Shown: positions 18,018-25,640 of the stretch, in pieces | Position numbering within the stretch: the stretch's first letter is position 1 | Layout of the letters: the number at the start of each line of letters is the position of its first letter | From: Limisphaerales bacterium | GTDB lineage: Bacteria; Verrucomicrobiota; Verrucomicrobiia; Limisphaerales; UBA11358 | Assembly (NCBI GenBank): GCA_003134375.1 | Contig: PLAY01000128.1 | Span: forward strand, 1-42,173 | Direction: 5' to 3' | DNA length: 42,173 nucleotides | The notes under the pieces: generated by a model | What the model saw: only the letters and a program-made list of their open reading frames with translations | What the model was told of the DNA's origin: nothing | Databases searched by the model: none | Made by a program: the position numbers and the translations under genes

Positions 18018-18068
18018 ATGGCGCTCGTGCGCATTTTGGTGGACGGCTACAGCCTGTTGTATAATTGA
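18018..18068 (+). pseudogene. Stranded native 5' end of the NYN-domain gene
   Basis: An ATG followed by MALVRILVDGYSLL, then two element-encoded codons and a stop. The sequence is the original start of the gene whose remainder is at 28861-29307; codon use is host-like. Joining codons up to the core here to the frame after the core at 28854-28860 rebuilds a 161-residue NYN protein without gap (VDGYSLLHNWPELAPG). Any transcript from the original promoter now runs into the element and makes at most a 16-residue peptide. Confidence 0.9.
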
Positions 18069-18075
18069 TATTATC
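18045..18075. other. attL: left junction of the integrated element
   Basis: Host gene sequence (ggctacagcctg) meets AT-rich element sequence after the shared core CAGCCTG (18050-18056). The element side reads ttgtataattgatatt. The joined attP would have loosely mirrored attatcaa/ttgata arms around the core. Confidence 0.82.
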
Positions 18076-18317
18076 TAAAATTTGATTTTCAGGCAATCCC
18101 ATTGTTTATGAGGGTTTCCGACTGTTCAGAGGGTGAAACCATACACCCACAAGGAAAGACCACAGACAGACCCTTTTGGCCGTCAACATTGTCAAACGGT
18201 TTAACCGTCACCGATACGCAACCGCACCAGCCTTGAATTGTCATTATGCGCCGTTGCAGTGACTTTGGGAACGGTGGCAGCGTAACAATTTACAATGCCG
18301 GTTCAAATCTTTGGCCT

Positions 18318-19205
18318 CTAAACAATGCCCGTTACCTTAATTTCTGGAATTGCAACGTATTCAGCCATTCGCCTAACGGCTCCGTCATTGCTTAAGATGC
18401 GAGCCTTGAACCAAAGTGCATCCCGAAGCAATAATACGTCTCCCAAAAGATTGCGTCTGTTTGGGGCGCTAAATTCATCCCGAGTTTTTTTGCCCACATC
18501 ATCCCGCTCTAAAAGAAGTGCTGCATAACAAAGTCCTGCAATGTTCATTGATGATCTATAATCCCTAAAACATCCAGCACTTGCCGAGTGGATATAATTG
18601 ATTATGTCAGATTTTTTTTGCTCTGTAACTTCTACTGGAGGTAAATTCGCAATGTCTGCCATTTCCAAACACGAAAGAATGTTTCCCCTTTCTCTTTGCA
18701 CTTGAGCCATACGTTCACGTTCCGATTCCACAAATTTAGCGTCAGTCTTTTTTAATCTTTCCCGTGACGCCTGCTTTAATTCTTTAGGGCTGATTCTCTT
18801 TAGGAGTGAATCGTAACGTTCAATTGCTAGACAGAATCCCACTTGAGGTGGTGCAGTAGTAAAAAAGAATATGTTTTCATTGCTATTGTTCACCTTTTTC
18901 CCAAAAAGGTTGCCATGCACATCGTCGGGTTCATCAAGGGCAGTATGCGGAATAATGAAAGCCTTGGATTGATTGCCAGTTTTGCCCGCTTCATTTTTCC
19001 AAGATGAATTACTGTCACACAAGAAACGCTCACGTTGCATTAACACATCAAGCAAGTTTTCTTTCCCAAAAGAGGGTTGCATTTGTTCGCCTGTGAAAGT
19101 GTGAAAACTAATCGGACACGCAGCATAATACTGTAAAAACTGGCAAAGAGGCTTTGATACTAAATTTTCATCCATATAGTTTCTTCGCCCATAATTTGTA
19201 TTCAA
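18318..19205 (-). CDS. Unrecognised 295-residue cargo protein with possible PIN-like C-terminus
   Basis: I do not recognise the whole protein. The C-terminal 40 residues (LGDVLLLRDALWFKARILSNDGAVRRMAEYV) resemble the last part of PIN-type nucleases, where an acidic residue before a helix is followed by a strand and (S/T)ND. No convincing first PIN strand with its aspartate was found, so this is tentative. The middle (about 150-190) is charged and probably coiled coil. Start at 19205 or 19175 (MDENLVSK). It lies 4 bp downstream of the trypco2-like gene, so the two are very probably co-transcribed. Confidence 0.6.
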   Translation of the reverse strand: MNTNYGRRNYMDENLVSKPLCQFLQYYAACPISFHTFTGEQMQPSFGKENLLDVLMQRERFLCDSNSSWKNEAGKTGNQSKAFIIPHTALDEPDDVHGNLFGKKVNNSNENIFFFTTAPPQVGFCLAIERYDSLLKRISPKELKQASRERLKKTDAKFVESERERMAQVQRERGNILSCLEMADIANLPPVEVTEQKKSDIINYIHSASAGCFRDYRSSMNIAGLCYAALLLERDDVGKKTRDEFSAPNRRNLLGDVLLLRDALWFKARILSNDGAVRRMAEYVAIPEIKVTGIV

Positions 19206-19209
19206 CCGA

Positions 19210-19536
19210 TTAAGGAATGCTTGAAGGTCTATTTTGTTTCAACCGGAACGCAATCGGAACCGAAAATTTTATTCTGCTAACCGTCACATCTGACTTGTTC
19301 GTTTTCCCTTGTGTGCCGATATTGAATGCACCCGCAAAAACGGCAATGCCGCCTTTTGATTCCGTTCCGCTTTCAAGCGTTACAGCAATATCAAATTCAA
19401 CATGGCTTTCTTTCTCTTTTGTGTATGACGACCCAAACGATGCGTTAACCGCCGATTCTTGGTTTTCTTTTTGAGCCTGCTCTACCCCTTGTATGATTTG
19501 GGTTAAACTCTCTGAAACAAATGTTTTTATATCCAT
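19210..19536 (-). CDS. Trypco2-like domain protein
   Basis: 108 residues: a helix (IKTFVSESLTQIIQGVEQAQ), then strands with VEFDIAVTLESGTESKGGIAVFAGAF and an end VSRIKFSVPIAFRL. The helix plus EFDIAVT...GGIAV...SRIKFSVP pattern matches the trypsin-co-occurring domain 2 family as I remember it. That domain is found as a small adaptor next to effector proteins in bacterial conflict systems. First gene of the left-end pair; the partner downstream would be the candidate effector. Family call from memory of the pattern, without a search. Confidence 0.65.
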   Translation of the reverse strand: MDIKTFVSESLTQIIQGVEQAQKENQESAVNASFGSSYTKEKESHVEFDIAVTLESGTESKGGIAVFAGAFNIGTQGKTNKSDVTVSRIKFSVPIAFRLKQNRPSSIP

Positions 19537-19569
19537 ACTTCAATAGAGAGATTTATTTTGAATAATTTG

Positions 19570-20160
19570 TTAATTGCTCTTTTCGTCAGCGAGTTCTGGA
19601 ACACCATACCAGTCAACTAAATTTACTGAGTAGCTTTTGAAATCCATCGGTTTTGTTATGTTAAAAGTAAAAGTTCCATCTGAAAAAGGGGCAATGTCCG
19701 TTTTTTGGTAATAGATTCGTTTGAAATTATTTTTTTCATCACTGCATTTGACATTTACTTCAATCATTTCTCCAGTTAGACGCCAACTTGTCCCGTTGTA
19801 GATGAATGTTTTCAAACCATCGTCCTCAAATACACTTCGTCCATCAATTTTTGATGCTACGCCGAGAATATCCATTTTAACTGGCTTAATTGCATTTGCC
19901 TCTGTAATGAGTGTCCAAGAGCCATCTTTATACAGGTATGCCTTTCCGGTTCCACCACGGTTAAACTTTATCAAAGCTTCTTCCTTTTTAATTACAGTCC
20001 CGCCCACGTTCACGCTTGATAAAGTCACTGTCTCTGCCGACCAATGTGGGATACGGTTAATGATTGCAAAAATTACTAAAGCGCAAAAAAGACCAATTAG
20101 TGACACCGCAGCTATTATCAATGTGTTTCGTATTTTCATAGATTCAATTTGGTTAAACAT
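19570..20160 (-). CDS. Membrane-anchored protein with extracytoplasmic beta-rich domain
   Basis: One transmembrane helix near the N-terminus (TLIIAAVSLIGLFCALVIFAI) and an outside domain of about 150 residues rich in strands and aromatic residues (WTLITEAN, GTSWRLTGEMIEVNVKC, YSVNLVDWYGVPEL). The end resembles small extracellular beta-sandwich domains, but no family is certain. ATG 20160 is chosen; the frame is open to 20253 but would overlap the DUF2059 gene by 74 bp. AT-rich, element cargo. Confidence 0.6.
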   Translation of the reverse strand: MFNQIESMKIRNTLIIAAVSLIGLFCALVIFAIINRIPHWSAETVTLSSVNVGGTVIKKEEALIKFNRGGTGKAYLYKDGSWTLITEANAIKPVKMDILGVASKIDGRSVFEDDGLKTFIYNGTSWRLTGEMIEVNVKCSDEKNNFKRIYYQKTDIAPFSDGTFTFNITKPMDFKSYSVNLVDWYGVPELADEKSN

Positions 20161-20179
20161 TGTGACAATACCGGAATTG

Positions 20180-20626
20180 TTATTTTTTATTTGCCTCTTG
20201 TTCCGCTTCAGTAGCCGCTTCCTTGCCCAATTTTTCGCCCCATTCCTGACCAATCTTCATAGCATCCTGCATTGCCATAGGGGCAACAACTAATAGCCTT
20301 TGTCCTGCGGGACTTTCGTAAAATGCATTTACCGCTTTAAGGTCTTCCAACGTATAATATTTATCGTAAATCGGCATTAGCTTTTCAATCAATTCATTAA
20401 CGTCCATTTTTTGCTCAAACTTGGTCCAAAATATTTCGGAAGCATCAGGGATTTCTTTTCTCAAAGCAGAAATAATTTGAGATTTCATCTGACCCATTAA
20501 TTTCTCCATTCCGGTCAAACGAAGCATTTTCTCTATTTCAACACGCTTTTCGTTGGACAACTCTGCATGAGCTACCGATATGCATGAGCAAATGATAATT
20601 ACGGTGATTATGAGAATATTTTTCAT
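20180..20626 (-). CDS. DUF2059-like exported protein
   Basis: Signal peptide in the first 21 residues (MKNILIITVIIICSCISVAHA), then an all-helical domain with LTGMEKLMGQMKSQI and the family-typical YYTLEDLKAVNAFYESPAGQRLL. 148 residues, ending in a Glu/Lys tail. DUF2059 proteins are small periplasmic proteins of unknown function. It probably starts the left cargo transcription unit, 19 bp upstream of the membrane-protein gene. Confidence 0.82.
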   Translation of the reverse strand: MKNILIITVIIICSCISVAHAELSNEKRVEIEKMLRLTGMEKLMGQMKSQIISALRKEIPDASEIFWTKFEQKMDVNELIEKLMPIYDKYYTLEDLKAVNAFYESPAGQRLLVVAPMAMQDAMKIGQEWGEKLGKEAATEAEQEANKK

Positions 20627-20737
20627 AGTGGAACGGATATTTTATTCTGTTGTCCCGTTAATAAATACAAATTTATACACCCCGGAAATTTTGCGTCAAC
20701 TCTGAAGGCGAAATGGAAACTGAATTTCCGACCAGTT

Positions 20738-20772
20738 AAAACTCCACCGGCCACAAAAACCGGTGGAGTTTT
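20738..20772. terminator. Bidirectional intrinsic terminator
   Basis: A perfect 13-bp stem (aaaactccaccgg / ccggtggagtttt) with a 9-base loop; A/T runs on both sides make it work in either direction. It closes the small-protein operon to the right and isolates the cargo genes to the left. Confidence 0.85.
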
Positions 20773-20966
20773 CATTTCAGCAGCCGGAATAATTGATTGG
20801 AGCCGCGACCAACGATTTTGCCGGTGCTGTCCCTTGTGATTTTTGTATCGGTTTCAAATCGCCCCAAAATATTGCCCGTGTTTGAGCGGAGGATTTCCCG
20901 CGTTGGCGAAAATGTTTCGTGGTAAGCGATGATTTTCAATTTTCCATCCCGAATTGGTGTATTCAT
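20772..20966 (-). CDS. Small protein of unknown function with TRDSxGKIVGRG motif
   Basis: 64 residues, ending SNQLFRLLK. A short tandem pattern (NTGNILGRFETDTKITRDSTGKIVGRG) looks like two beta-hairpin turns, often seen in small phage or element proteins. A good ribosome site (gaggt, six bases before ATG) supports the start. It follows the next upstream gene closely, so it is likely the last gene of that operon; the stop lies at the edge of the terminator stem. Confidence 0.65.
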   Translation of the reverse strand: MNTPIRDGKLKIIAYHETFSPTREILRSNTGNILGRFETDTKITRDSTGKIVGRGSNQLFRLLK

Positions 20967-20969
20967 TTT

Positions 20970-21239
20970 TTACCTCAATTTTCTGGCGAGCATTTGAAGG
21001 TTGTTCCCGATTTCGGCCATGGCCTTTGATTCCACGTTGAACCAATTTGATTTGGTGTCCTCAAAAATTCCGTCAAGGTCGTCATCGTGGGCAATCACAA
21101 TTGAATCCGGCTGTTCGCCGTCAAACGACGGAACGAACAGCAAGTTTGATTCTCCGGTGGTGCAGAGGATGAAAGCGGTAACGGTCTTTTTCGGTTTGTC
21201 GGGCAGTTTGTATTTCACGGTTTTCATGGTGTCTTTCAT
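20970..21239 (-). CDS. Small hypothetical element protein
   Basis: About 89 residues: a lysine-rich start (MKDTMKTVKYKLPDKPKK), a strand-rich middle (TAFILCTTGESNLLFVPSFDGE), an acidic turn (AHDDDLDGIFEDTKSNWF) and a C-terminal helix. No family recognised. ATG 21239 or 21227; the open frame to 21275 runs through a terminator hairpin and is rejected. It precedes the 64-residue gene by 3 bp. Confidence 0.6.
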   Translation of the reverse strand: MKDTMKTVKYKLPDKPKKTVTAFILCTTGESNLLFVPSFDGEQPDSIVIAHDDDLDGIFEDTKSNWFNVESKAMAEIGNNLQMLARKLR

Positions 21240-21243
21240 TTGA

Positions 21244-21274
21244 TGCCCGACTCCGCCAGGCGCGGAGTCGGGCA
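21244..21274. terminator. Hairpin after the small serine recombinase gene
   Basis: A perfect 13-bp stem (tgcccgactccgc / gcggagtcgggca) with a 5-base loop, 10 bp after the recombinase stop and just before the next start. There is no long T run, so it may attenuate or process the transcript rather than fully stop it. Confidence 0.65.
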
Positions 21275-21283
21275 ATTGTTAAT

Positions 21284-21949
21284 TCATGCGTTTTGGATCT
21301 TCAAAATGTTGCGGACAGTGGCCGGATACCAATTTTTCCCGTTGCGGGTGGGGATTCCACGGCGATTCAGACATTCACAGATGCCGCGGAGCGTTTGAAC
21401 ACCAGCGGATTTGATTTCTTCAATAATCGGAAACACCTTGGCGGCGAATTCCATCTTGGCGGTTTTGTTCGCCACTTTCATTGCGGCCACGGCCTTTTGA
21501 GGATTCGGCGTTCCCAATTTAATCCCCTTGTTTTTCAGTGCGGCTAAACCAAGCCGTGTGCGTTCCCCAATTAGTTCACGTTCCCGTTGTGCGACCAGTG
21601 CCAGAATTCCAACGGTGAATCGGTCTGCGTTCGGGCAATCGCAACAGACAAAATCGGCTCCACTGTTTTGAAGTCGTAAAAGGAATTCAGCGTTGCGGGC
21701 GAGCCTGTCCAATTTGGCAATGACCAAAGTGGCCTTGTTGCGTTTACAGTAATCCAAGGCTGCGGCCAACTGCGGTCTTTCGGAATCGGAATACTTTCCG
21801 CTCTCCACCTCACTGAATTTCATTTCCAAAACCCCGTGCTGGTTTTCAATAAACCGCCGAACGGTTTCCTGTTGTGCGGCCATTCCGTTGCCGGTCAGCC
21901 CCTGCTGTTGTGTCGAAACTCTGTAATATCCAACGAATTTTTTGTTCAT
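21284..21949 (-). CDS. Resolvase-size serine recombinase
   Basis: Catalytic serine S12 in GYYRVSTQQQ, with the conserved ESGKYSDSERPQLAAALDYC, LVIAKLDRLARN, and ERELIGERTRLGLAALKNKGIKLG regions. The C-terminal part (GICECLNRRGIPTRNGKNWYPATVRNIL) is a DNA-binding helix pair as in resolvases/invertases. About 221 residues; start at ATG 21949, with the longer 21967 start adding six unrelated residues. It has no zinc ribbon or coiled coil, so it is not itself a large integrase. It may resolve or invert DNA, or be the integrase of an older element. Upstream motif gacgggtca (21974-21982) recurs before the 22648 gene. Confidence 0.9.
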   Translation of the reverse strand: MNKKFVGYYRVSTQQQGLTGNGMAAQQETVRRFIENQHGVLEMKFSEVESGKYSDSERPQLAAALDYCKRNKATLVIAKLDRLARNAEFLLRLQNSGADFVCCDCPNADRFTVGILALVAQRERELIGERTRLGLAALKNKGIKLGTPNPQKAVAAMKVANKTAKMEFAAKVFPIIEEIKSAGVQTLRGICECLNRRGIPTRNGKNWYPATVRNILKIQNA

Positions 21950-22384
21950 AGCGATCCGGTAATCCACTTTCGGGACGGGTCAACGAGAAATTTAAAAAAT
22001 CTTAACGGAGGTAAAGAATTCGCTCCAGCCGCGCAAAAATTGCGTTTTCTGCGGATGTTGGTATGAAAATGCCGGAGTGCTGCTGCTACTTTTTTACCAG
22101 CCGCACTTTCTTTCAATAATGGGAAACCGCACTGGCCGACCGCACGGCGTTCGCCAGACGGTCAGGATGGTGGATTTGGACGCGGAGACGGTGGAACACC
22201 CTCAGTCTGAACCGAACTGCCAGACGCAATCTGGCGATAATTGAATACATGCGTATTTTTCCAAGAAATTCCTGACATCCCGATAAACGCCATGATACTT
22301 GGGGGGTGGCCCTCGTTTTTAGCCCCGCGACCAGAAGGCCACCGCCCGTATGGCAGTAGGGGAGAGGGGCTGGCTGGGTAATGG
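21950..22384. other. 435-bp gap without a convincing gene
   Basis: Contains an A/T-rich stretch (21985-22015) upstream of the recombinase gene that could hold its promoter, and a GC-rich host-like inverted repeat (gggtggcc at 22304-22311 against ggccacc at 22337-22343). An open frame here has poor composition and is not called. Confidence 0.6.
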
Positions 22385-22648
22385 TCAAACTTGCTCGTCT
22401 CTGTTACGCCGGATGACCTCGCGTGCTCTCTCTTTCATCTCCGCCCTTTTTCGGTCTTGGTTTTCCAGCCGTCTTTTTGTGATTTGAAAATCACGTTCGG
22501 CTTTTTCAGCCCGTAATTTTTCCATTTCTTCCGGCGGTGGAAATCCAATCCACGCTTTGCAGCCTGATTTCCGAAGTGTTTCCACAATCAATTGAGCCAA
22601 CGGGTCAACGGAGCCGCTGGCGTTTTGGGTTTCTGTAATCTGATCCAT
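22385..22648 (-). CDS. Small charged helical protein
   Basis: 87 residues. The first half is ordinary (PLAQLIVETLRKSGCKAWIGFPPPE), the second an almost continuous charged helix (EEMEKLRAEKAERDFQITKRRLEN) likely to form a coiled coil. No family recognised. A purine-rich ribosome site (cgaaagg) precedes the ATG. The motif gacgggtca at 22673-22681 is shared with the recombinase leader. Confidence 0.6.
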   Translation of the reverse strand: MDQITETQNASGSVDPLAQLIVETLRKSGCKAWIGFPPPEEMEKLRAEKAERDFQITKRRLENQDRKRAEMKERAREVIRRNRDEQV

Positions 22649-22859
22649 AATGCTAAACCTTTCGTTTTTGGTGACGGGTCATTCCACCACCGGATATAAA
22701 TATCTGTCAGCGCCGACAAGGTGCGGGATTTCAACGGCAAAAAAAACACCCCCCAGCCTTCGGGTCTCCCATGCGTTTATTTGCCGAAACTTTTCATGTG
22801 GTAAAGTCCCGTAATTTTATTTTGCGCCAAGTGTGGATTGTTTCGCTGAATCAATTCTG

Positions 22860-23694
22860 ACTGCGTATTTATTCCTGTGATGACGCTGTTATCGCATCAG
22901 GATTTAGAGAGTGTCGGCTTCAAACAGCGGTAAACGGGTCATCACAACCTTTCGGAAATTTGAACTGGCACTCTTTCTTTTTCGGAAGTGATGGATGAGA
23001 CACCGTGGCAGGTTACACAAGGACTCATTCAAAGAAATCCGGCAACCGCTGTAAGAATTGAAGCGTGGATTAACCGCCACGACGAAGATGCGGTAGAAAA
23101 CAAAGGATTGGTTTGATGCTGCCAGTTCTGCGAAAGCAGACGAACAAAAATATACGGATTAAAAACCCGTTTGATACCTAATACCAAAGTGGTTCACCGC
23201 AAGGTGAATGACAGCATTGCCGATGGTGAAAACAAACATGGAGCCGAAAGGCTTAAACATTCCAAGATGCTACCGGAAGTTTTAAGGACATATTTCTTCC
23301 GCCTCTGACCAACGAATTGAGAAGCGTTGGCATGAAGGCAATAGGCAATGGCTATCCCTTTAATGGGAAAGTGAAGCATCGCCGGAAAGTATCCCTGCTG
23401 CTCGGGGTAGGAAGAGCAGAATGCCAAGTGGAAAACAAATCTTTCAGACACAGTTACCCCGTTTATCGGGGTGACTGTGTCCTTCAGAGATTCTGCTAAG
23501 GGGAAAATTCTAATGAGAGCAGAGCAATTAAGCCGCGCATAAAACTTACACAGTGACGCCAACCGCACTTCGTTTTTATTCTGTAAAAAAGATTCAGTTG
23601 TCATCGGAAAACAGAGGGGCACAGGGACACTGAAGTTTCAAAGCAACCGTTACAAATAAAACGAGGCCCGTCAGTTTTAGTGACGGGCCTCTTT
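22860..23694 (+). ncRNA. Candidate large structured RNA of about 0.8 kb
   Basis: No credible protein is encoded on either strand between 22650 and 23746, yet the plus strand is packed with compact stems. A GAAA-capped stem is at 23127-23140, a GCAA-capped stem at 23193-23208, and a GAAA-capped stem at 23242-23253. A 5-bp stem lies at 23065-23082 and a short stem at 23355-23368. A 14-bp hairpin at 23447-23481 is enclosed by an 8-bp helix pairing 23415-23422 with 23490-23497. A long-range helix pairs about 22907-22914 with 22967-22974. The tetraloops are of GNRA type only when read on the plus strand, which sets the direction. A strong terminator ends it at 23694. The 5' end is approximate. Scale and setting recall GOLLD, ROOL and similar ornate RNAs, but I recognise no family signature. 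Confidence 0.55.
23663..23694 (+). terminator. Intrinsic terminator of the RNA candidate
   Basis: An 11-bp stem (gaggcccgtca / tgacgggcctc), a 7-base loop and a short T run. T-rich sequence on the opposite strand would also let it end the convergent clamp-like gene transcript. Confidence 0.85.
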
Positions 23695-23746
23695 GCGGCT
23701 CAAATTTCTTAAAGAATTAAACGACGCCAATTCCTTTTGGCATTGT

Positions 23747-24493
23747 TCATTCCTCAGTGTCTATTTCGACCAGATAATACTCGGAGTCCAAATCATCTTC
23801 TGAAAATGCAATTGATGCCAAACCAGCATCAGACACTTTCAAAATCGGGTCTTTGAACTCAGGGTTTGCTTTCAACGCTTCTTTCAAATGTCTGGCCGTA
23901 AAACTGAGTGGAGCTTTCACGGCATTTTTGTCATCCACAGTGTCGGGCTGAAAATAGAAGCTGTCGGGATAACCTCGTTCACGATAATTCAAAACAACTT
24001 CAAGATTTCCAGTTTGTTTGGACATGACCACTGTGAACAATGTTTCATGATCGCCAATTGCGGTGTAAGCACTCATAAACCAATCAATGAATTCGGCGTC
24101 CATTTTGATGGCGACGTTGAAAGGCGGAATGTTTTTCATCTCTGGAATACCGTTAATGGCATCTAGGCTCGAAGTCCCATATTGCATTTTACTTTTCGCG
24201 GCAGAAAACGTCAGGGCTGCCACTTCGCCTGTAGCGTGTTTCAAAATATCCATCGAAACATCTTCAGACGGTATGGCTTTCAATAATGCCAGAAGTTTCT
24301 TCGTGTCCAAGATGCCAATTTGTGCATCTTCAACACCGTCAAAGTCCTTCAATGTAACCCCGGCAAACAGCTTCTTGTCATCTGTCATTGCTTCAACCCG
24401 CAATGTCCCACTACCCTTAACCCAGATCGCCGAGTTAATTACGCCGTTCAAATGGTATTTGTTGATGAAACGTTCAATCAGATTTTTTTTCAT
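23747..24493 (-). CDS. Possible phage gp45-type sliding-clamp-like protein
   Basis: 248 residues. The first 75 (LIERFINKYHLNGVINSAIWVKGSG ... FDGVEDAQIGILDTKKLLALLK) follow the order of T4 gp45's start: helix, strand with glycine turn, FDV.I.DL..FL..L. The second half repeats a similar plan (MDAEFIDWFMSAYTAIG ... HLKEALKANPEFKDPILKVSDAGLASIAF), ending in an acidic EIDTEE. This two-fold strand-helix pattern is that of DNA clamps. No polymerase or clamp loader is present in the element, so it would have to act with host or co-resident phage proteins, or has another job. The fold call is from pattern only. Confidence 0.5.
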   Translation of the reverse strand: MKKNLIERFINKYHLNGVINSAIWVKGSGTLRVEAMTDDKKLFAGVTLKDFDGVEDAQIGILDTKKLLALLKAIPSEDVSMDILKHATGEVAALTFSAAKSKMQYGTSSLDAINGIPEMKNIPPFNVAIKMDAEFIDWFMSAYTAIGDHETLFTVVMSKQTGNLEVVLNYRERGYPDSFYFQPDTVDDKNAVKAPLSFTARHLKEALKANPEFKDPILKVSDAGLASIAFSEDDLDSEYYLVEIDTEE

Positions 24494-24522
24494 AATGATA
24501 TAATTTTAATGTTAGCTATTCA

Positions 24523-24566
24523 GCCTATCAGCCCGTTGGCTGCTCGATTTCAACGGGCTGATAGGC
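24523..24566. terminator. Long perfect hairpin between two element genes
   Basis: A 16-bp perfect stem with a 12-base loop in the 96-bp gap between the DUF3102-like gene and the clamp-like gene. No T run follows on the minus strand, so it may be an attenuator, a processing site or an RNA stabiliser rather than a simple terminator. Confidence 0.6.
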
Positions 24567-24589
24567 GTAGGCATTATTCAGAGACTTTT

Positions 24590-25444
24590 TTACGCAGGGG
24601 TCATTTCGGCAACTTCAACAGGCTGACGGTTTAGTTCCATTGAAAAAGGTGGAACGATGTCCATCAACTTTACTTCCGGTGTGACTTCCGGTTTGGTCGT
24701 TGTGTTTGCCAAGATGATTGTTGTTACAATTTCGGACAACACGATGCCCGCTTTGGCGCAAATCTCATCTTCATGGGTCAAAGATGTGAATTCACGCTTC
24801 GCAACCCAATTTCGCAAATCATGGAATAAGGCGGCGCCGAAATTTGCTCCGTCATCGGAACAGGGTTTGTTGTTCTTTATCGTCCATGTTGACAGGTTCC
24901 AATTGATTCGTTTTGAGGCGTCAATCGTATTGCGAACAAACGTTTGGATTTTTTGACGTGCCTCGTTCAACTTCGCATCATATTGACCCTTGTCCGTTTT
25001 CTTCATTTTTTCAGGTGTGATTTCACCCTCGGCATTTTCCGGCGTGGACTGTTCAGTGCCGGTTTGTTCCGTGTTGATCTTTTCTTTGATGATGCCAACA
25101 CAAATGTAAGCCTGACGGAGGCTTTCGGCTTCGGTCAAAAGCGCAATATATTGCGTTTCTGCTGCCTTCTTAGCCAACTTCATGTAGTTCTGAGCCGTCC
25201 GTATTGAGATACCCTTCACATTTTCCGACAACCATTTTTCCCAATCGTTATGTTTGACCAGCTTCTTGGCTTCAATCAGGACGCCCCCCGCCTTGAGAGC
25301 AAGCTCCAAGGCTGCCTTGCCGTGTTTGATGGACAGAGCGTCATTGGACTCAATGTCCGTTTGTAGCTGATTCAATTCTTCAGCGTATTGCTTGAGCTGT
25401 TGAATCTCGGTTTCGTTTAGTTTGGTATTACGTTTTGTACTCAT
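24590..25444 (-). CDS. DUF3102-like element protein
   Basis: About 284 residues. The N-terminal 110 contain HGKAALELALKAGGVLIEAKKLVKHNDWEKWLSENV and ISIRTAQNYMKLAKKA, the pattern of DUF3102 proteins from plasmids and integrative elements. The second half of that is helix-turn-helix-like. The middle is a charged Thr/Glu linker, and the C-terminal part (IQTFVRNTIDASKRINWNLS) is unassigned. ATG 25444 is chosen because the longer frame to 25492 reads through the tandem 18-bp repeats. A DNA-binding regulator or partition-like role is a reasonable guess. Confidence 0.75.
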   Translation of the reverse strand: MSTKRNTKLNETEIQQLKQYAEELNQLQTDIESNDALSIKHGKAALELALKAGGVLIEAKKLVKHNDWEKWLSENVKGISIRTAQNYMKLAKKAAETQYIALLTEAESLRQAYICVGIIKEKINTEQTGTEQSTPENAEGEITPEKMKKTDKGQYDAKLNEARQKIQTFVRNTIDASKRINWNLSTWTIKNNKPCSDDGANFGAALFHDLRNWVAKREFTSLTHEDEICAKAGIVLSEIVTTIILANTTTKPEVTPEVKLMDIVPPFSMELNRQPVEVAEMTPA

Positions 25445-25460
25445 TTTTTGTTTTTGTTTT

Positions 25461-25496
25461 AGGGCATGGACCATGCGTAGGGCATAGTTCATGCGT
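25461..25496. promoter_or_regulatory. Tandem 18-bp repeats upstream of the DUF3102-like gene
   Basis: Two adjacent copies (25461-25478 and 25479-25496) differ at three positions. The first holds a near-perfect palindrome gcatggaccatgc. Position 16 bp before the chosen start suggests paired operators in the leader, perhaps bound by the gene's own product. Confidence 0.6.
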
Positions 25497-25518
25497 TTTG
25501 TTTTTGGATGTTTTTCTT

Positions 25519-25539
25519 TGACCGGGAGCTACCCGGTCA
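25519..25539. other. Hairpin in the gap before the DUF3102-like gene
   Basis: An 8-bp perfect stem (tgaccggg / cccggtca) with a 5-base loop. On the minus strand it is followed by T-poor, then A-rich sequence. It lies between the recombinase fragment and the DUF3102-like gene and might end the upstream transcript. Confidence 0.5.
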
Positions 25540-25640
25540 CGGATTTAACTCAGTCGGCTCTCACTGTTACCGGCAGGGCCAACTGTGCGAGCATTTTATC
25601 AGAGTCAAGATAGAAGTAAAACCCTGTGCAAGTTGTCTAG

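Noticed and set aside
22113-22388. 91-codon minus-strand open frame
   Set aside because: Arg/His-rich, no recognisable domain, and overlaps a GC-rich inverted repeat; looks like chance coding.
23194-23622. 142-codon minus-strand open frame within the RNA candidate
   Set aside because: Composition is not protein-like (many Ser/Cys/Phe, no domain), no ribosome site, and it is antisense to the structured stems.
22860-23694. Group II or group I intron, RNase P RNA or tmRNA as the explanation of the structured stretch
   Set aside because: No domain V-like hairpin, GUGYG start, P7-type core, RNase P conserved boxes or tRNA-like ends could be found by eye.
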